Below are positions 59,577-64,000 of a DNA stretch of 64,000 nt, piece by piece. The notes below the pieces were generated by a model. That model was not told where the DNA came from, ran no database searches, and saw nothing but the letters and a program-made list of their open reading frames with translations. The DNA is from Anticarsia gemmatalis (lineage: Eukaryota > Arthropoda > Insecta > Lepidoptera > Erebidae). Position 1 is the first letter of the stretch. Each line of letters begins with the position of its first letter. The stretch lies in NCBI RefSeq assembly GCF_050436995.1, contig NC_134747.1, positions 1,805,501-1,869,500 of the forward strand, written 5' to 3'. The position numbers and the translations under genes are program-made.

Positions 59577-61703
59577 TACTAAAATAAACGAAAACAACCA
59601 ATTAACGCGATTTTTGTTAAAACGTCACACTTAAAACAAATTTCGCTCACATGACAATTCTATTTCAATGTATAACGACAGTGACCGTGTCGGAGTAACG
59701 TCGGCACAGGCGAACAGACAATGCCATCACTCGGAGGCCATTGTCATTAACGATGACAGTTCATGATGTGTGTGTATTTGTATTTATGTATGAGACAATT
59801 ATGTAGTCTAGCCATTAGCCACCGGATGAGACGGGGATATGTTTTGTTTTATTTGATTGACAGAATAGGATTATTTTGTTTTGAATATTGTGTTTGATGG
59901 ATCAGTTGCCAATAGAAAATGCTGAAAGAAAAAGTGATTTATTTTTTTTGATTTTACTGAAAAAATAATTACAAAAATTAACTTCTATCTTTTGCGATGG
60001 CTTTTTAATATTGCCTTGAATAAAAATGTTTCATAAACATTTTAAACAGGTAAAAATTTTTAATAGACAATTGTTAATTACACAAGACTCAAAGAATTAA
60101 TAAGATTGTTTGCGTTTTTAAAACGAAAATGGCATTATTTGACGTAGGTGTAAACATTTACTTCAAAAAGAAAATCAAAAATATGTAATTATACTTATAT
60201 CCATCATTTTCGTACTTTCACACTTCAGAGAAAAAGTAGAGCTTGCGTACATCATCAAACTAAACCTATAAATCATTCATCTCATCCATTACCTAGCAAA
60301 AACAAGCACTCACCTGTGCTCCAGAAAAATATGAATCGTTTCAAATAAACATTGGAGCTCCAGTTCTAGACAAATGTTCTTTATTGGTTAGCATAATTTA
60401 AAATCTATTTTAAAATCGTTTTAAACACGTTTTTTCAACCACCTACTTTTCTAATTCAGCCAAAAATACCAACCATATAAAGAAAATTCTTTTTTCGATT
60501 ATTTCAAACTTAAGCGCGGATTACGAATTCAAGTCGAAAGACTTAAGTGCAAGTCTCATCAATAATGAAAAGACTATTCAAAAGATACAAATTGGTTAAA
60601 AAAAACGGTCAGTGTTCATTTAATGCATATCCACCATCCACCATAATGATAACAATCTTCCTTCCCGTTAACAACTGTTATCACTATTCTCAAACATACT
60701 ACAAAATGCTTAGTCATTGCGTAAATTTGATCGCAATGTCTAACAACATGTGTAAACAAATAAACACTATGTCATGGTGATGCTTACTGAATGAAAACAC
60801 GATATAAATACTGATAAGATTAGATCTGTATTAGATAAGGTTATCTTTAGTAGTGGAGAGGAAGGTGTAGTTATCACACTGATTGATTCTGAAACTATTT
60901 TAATAAGACTTCAGCTTTTTTAATTTGAGCTTTTAGAGAATTGCTCTTGTTGAAGTAATTTTTATGAAAATTGAGTCCAAGAATTAGTTTATCTGGATCT
61001 TTTTAGGTGACAGACATGGCGACTGTCTGTGACCTTATCAAAACCAAAGAGACTGAGATATTCTACACATTATAATAAACATAAATTACGGAACTACTGC
61101 AAACTCTTCCGTTATTTAACCATATATTCTATAAGTCGTCTCACACGTCTATGTTTCGCCCTTAACATATAATTTGAATCAAATTTTGGATGATGTTTTA
61201 ATACCTGAATTCTCTGTTCCTTGAAATAAAGCTGTTTCACGTCCAACCAGAACGCAAACACCACCACAATCCCAAACCGAAACTTCGATTTCACGCAACT
61301 ACAATCACTGAACGTTTCTTTCATTCCAAAATTCACTATAAAACGACTAAACACAATTATAATACGTTCTCCGCACGATTTTTACTGAGATTTCGTCTCA
61401 ATGATTATACTATCCCGTCTTTAAAAGTGGCATTGAGACAAAAACAAACTGTGTTGACTGTAAATAAACATAGAAATTTTGCCAAATTCTCTCGGCAGCG
61501 ACGGCCACTTGCCGTGAGTGAGTTCCCACTGGATTATTTGGAGAAAATGTTCTTAAGATGATAGTTGTATAATGTGGCACACCCACGTTGGTTGCAACGT
61601 GAATTTGACGTGTAAGAATCTGAATTGGTAATATAGATACGTGTGCATCTTGAATCTGAAAGTGACGACAGTTTACAAAGTATCGTATAGTACATACATA
61701 AAA

Positions 61704-61945
61704 TCACGCTTTTTTCCCATAGGGGTAATCAGAGATCAGAGAACGCCACTTGGTAAAGTACCAACTTTACTAACTTCCTCTGCTTCATTCACATCCATGC
61801 ATACTGTCATACAGGACCGCCCGTAACGAGAACTATGCACCTGATTATTTTGCAAGACATCACCGATATAATCTAAGTATGTTTTTCTATAACGTCCGCT
61901 CCTGGCGTTTCCATTTACGTCGGCACAGTAAATTTTGTTCGTCAT
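61704..61945 (-). pseudogene. LINE reverse-transcriptase C-terminal remnant
   Basis: On the minus strand the frame reads RYRKTYLDYIGDVL, QVHSSRYGRSCMTVCMDVNE and AEEVSK, then after a frame change SLISDYPYGKKA, a stop at 61704-61706 and a TTTATGTATGTA tail. The block order (IGDVL, ACMTRCMDV, SAYP.GKKA-stop) is that of the last part of a non-LTR retrotransposon ORF2 common in Lepidoptera. The rest of the element is missing. The same ending occurs at 25005-25115. Confidence 0.65.
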
Positions 61946-64000
61946 TCTAAATTAATTCATTCAGAATGGTATAGTATTATAATTAAATGCTGTAGCTATG
62001 TATGCAGAAGACATATACCTACTAGAGTCATATATATCTATAGCCCTTTTACTCTGCCGTCATTGCAGTAATCTTGCCCTTATCTCTAGCGCCTTGGGGT
62101 TTGGTGCAATATGTAAATTGCTGATAGACTACAAGATAGTAGCAATTTAAAGTTTAAATTAACCTTTGACTTTTGTTGTTGGTTTAAACCTAGTAAGTTG
62201 TTAGACTGTTGTTCACTTAATAATTTAACTGTATTACCATAAAATGCGGCGTATTGGCGGATTATTGTCAAATTTCGCTTATTTTGAACAAAAATTTAAA
62301 GTAAGTACGTGTAAGTGCAAAAGTCTACAGTAGGTATCTGAAACTGCAATTACGCATTTTTTTTATAAGAAACTAGAGATTTTTATGATGACCAAAATGC
62401 AGTCTTTAGTCGTGGACTTATGCCTACTGTTATATCACAATAAGTAAGAAACTAACAGGATATAAAAGAACTAATAAAACAGAAATATATTTGTTTCCCT
62501 GAATCCGTGTCTCTCTGTGATTGTCACCAGCTATATTTAACGAAGTACACGTGTAACGTCTACGTTATAGAAAGTTACATAACATTGCCCTAAACTTAGA
62601 CCAATAAGAAAATCACGGGATTTGTGATATTTAGAAGATAGTTTTTAAAGTGATTATTTAGGAACCTTCATGTCAAAAACACTCGGAAAGGCGCATCTCA
62701 TGACATAAGAAACGGGTTCATAAATTTCTTAGAGTGTTCACTGAAAAAGAAAATTATGCTTCCCTAATAGATGTTTAGCATAAGAGTATTAGTTGGACCG
62801 CCAAGTAATACTTTAAAAAACTTGTAGCAGTGGTCACTGTTACCAACTTCACGCAAAACCTCGTAGAATTTGACCCGGAAATTTGGAAGAAGAAAATTAT
62901 ACCATCAGATTTTTTGGCAATCTGGATTATTTTGTAGATAACTAAAAATATAAAAATCAGACTATGTGGCTTATTTTCCGCATGTCAAACACTTCCTGAG
63001 ACCTCATAGCCGTCCTCACTCACGAACAAAGTCAAGAATACATTAACCTCGAACCATTTTGATAGTTTGCCAAATCATTATCTACAGGTTATCGGCGCAT
63101 GATCAAAACACATTTGTCGCATATACATTTAGTTGTATGTTCTTAGTAAATAAACAATTAAACGTCGTATGATTCTCGGGATTTGTTAAGAGTTAGAAAA
63201 TGTATTTAAATTTTAGTATCATGCTTTCTTTACGTGGGGTTTGCGGAGTAAATAACTTTTATACGATCTTTACAATAGCTCTACATAAAAAAGGTAGGCC
63301 TAACCTATTTATAAATAGAGTAAAAGTCGTGATTCTGACTGCTATTACATAAAAACATAGTTTTCTAGTTCCGTAAAAAAATTGGATTTATTTTAAGAAT
63401 GTATGTAATAATAATCCCTTTATTAAAATTGAACATCTTGTATTTTCAGGCATTGACTTTAAATTGCGCAGACGTCGCAAAGAAACAATTTTAAAACAAA
63501 GCACATCAAAACATAAAAATACCGTCTCCACAACATTAAAGTATTGGATACAAAAAATACAGCCGAATTGAGAACTCCCTCCTTCTTTAAAACCAGTTAA
63601 ACGGTGTTGATGGACAGTAAATCATATTTTCCTCACAAGTCATGGGTATTTGCTAGTACATTGTAGGTATTCTTGATCGATAGCATATTATTATAGCTCT
63701 ATCAGAGCATAACATAATCGATCAGAAACACGATGTACTTATGTAAACTCAAATATTGACTGAGCAACCATCTGTGTTATATGAAATTGGTCTTAAGAGT
63801 AGAGTGGTTTCAATCTCTTTGCACAAATGAATTACTGTTGTTGTTTATCCCTATTTATGTTTATAGATCTTCAAAGCGTTAACTCTCTTTATTCATATAA
63901 AAATAAGGAACTTTTAAAGGTCATCAATCACATCATACTTTTAAACTTTCGCGTGGCATTCTGCAACCACGGCCTGTTAATTTTGCGCCGAAATGTCAGG
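61946..64000. other. non-coding stretch, no gene seen
   Basis: AT-rich, no supported frame. The last 70 bases (CTTTCGCGTGGCATTCTGCA ... GCCGAAATGTCAGG) are the start of another copy of the dispersed repeat seen at 22545-22690, cut by the window edge. Confidence 0.5.

Larger units (their letters stand above)
57723..61703. other. non-coding stretch with repeats
   Basis: No supported gene. It contains a dispersed repeat at 58755-58910 and a Helitron 3' end at about 59450-59576. Short frames (59170-59394, 60547-60780, 61112-61354) have no motif. Confidence 0.5.

Overview
The window is nuclear DNA from an insect, most likely a moth or butterfly (Lepidoptera). Genes are split by GT-AG introns, the background is AT-rich, there is no operon layout, and the spaces between genes carry dispersed repeats, Helitron ends and terminal-inverted-repeat elements of the kinds common in lepidopteran genomes. 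No alignment or search could be run. All gene models were built by hand from reading frames, splice-site phase and recognised protein motifs.

Positions 1-31,000 hold almost no recognisable genes. They contain an internally deleted PIF/Harbinger element (5701-6221), a MITE family with ends near AGGCTTGCTACACA (9545-9799, 14213-14694, 29545-30013), a Helitron with intact ends (19989-20827), LINE 3' debris and several dispersed repeats. At 31087-31472 a small minus-strand gene encodes a signal peptide and a short acidic sequence. It is either a complete small secreted protein or the first exons of a larger gene running left.

Positions 32,450-39,650 are gene-dense. They hold OSTC (oligosaccharyltransferase subunit, + strand, complete), a CIB-type EF-hand protein (- strand, five exons, with a C-terminal tail that appears to run into a hAT MITE) and a C-type-lectin-like protein (- strand, three exons) whose first intron carries a dead mariner transposase.

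Positions 40,800-55,800 form an adenylate kinase cluster. It has a degenerate AK-like gene on + (40848-42468), then a TGIF/achintya TALE homeobox gene on + (43718-47103), then three AK1-like paralogues: one on + (48276-50266) and two on - (50571-52260 and 52961-55789). These three share intron positions and phases and a cysteine-rich leader with a CPLPC or CPLSC motif. Two have the canonical P-loop and LID residues. The third has changes at the P-loop and LID. The first AK-like gene has lost the P-loop lysine and is probably a pseudoenzyme.

Positions 55,800-64,000 again look non-coding: a clean 448-bp Helitron (57275-57722), another Helitron 3' end, a dispersed repeat and a LINE ORF2 C-terminal remnant.
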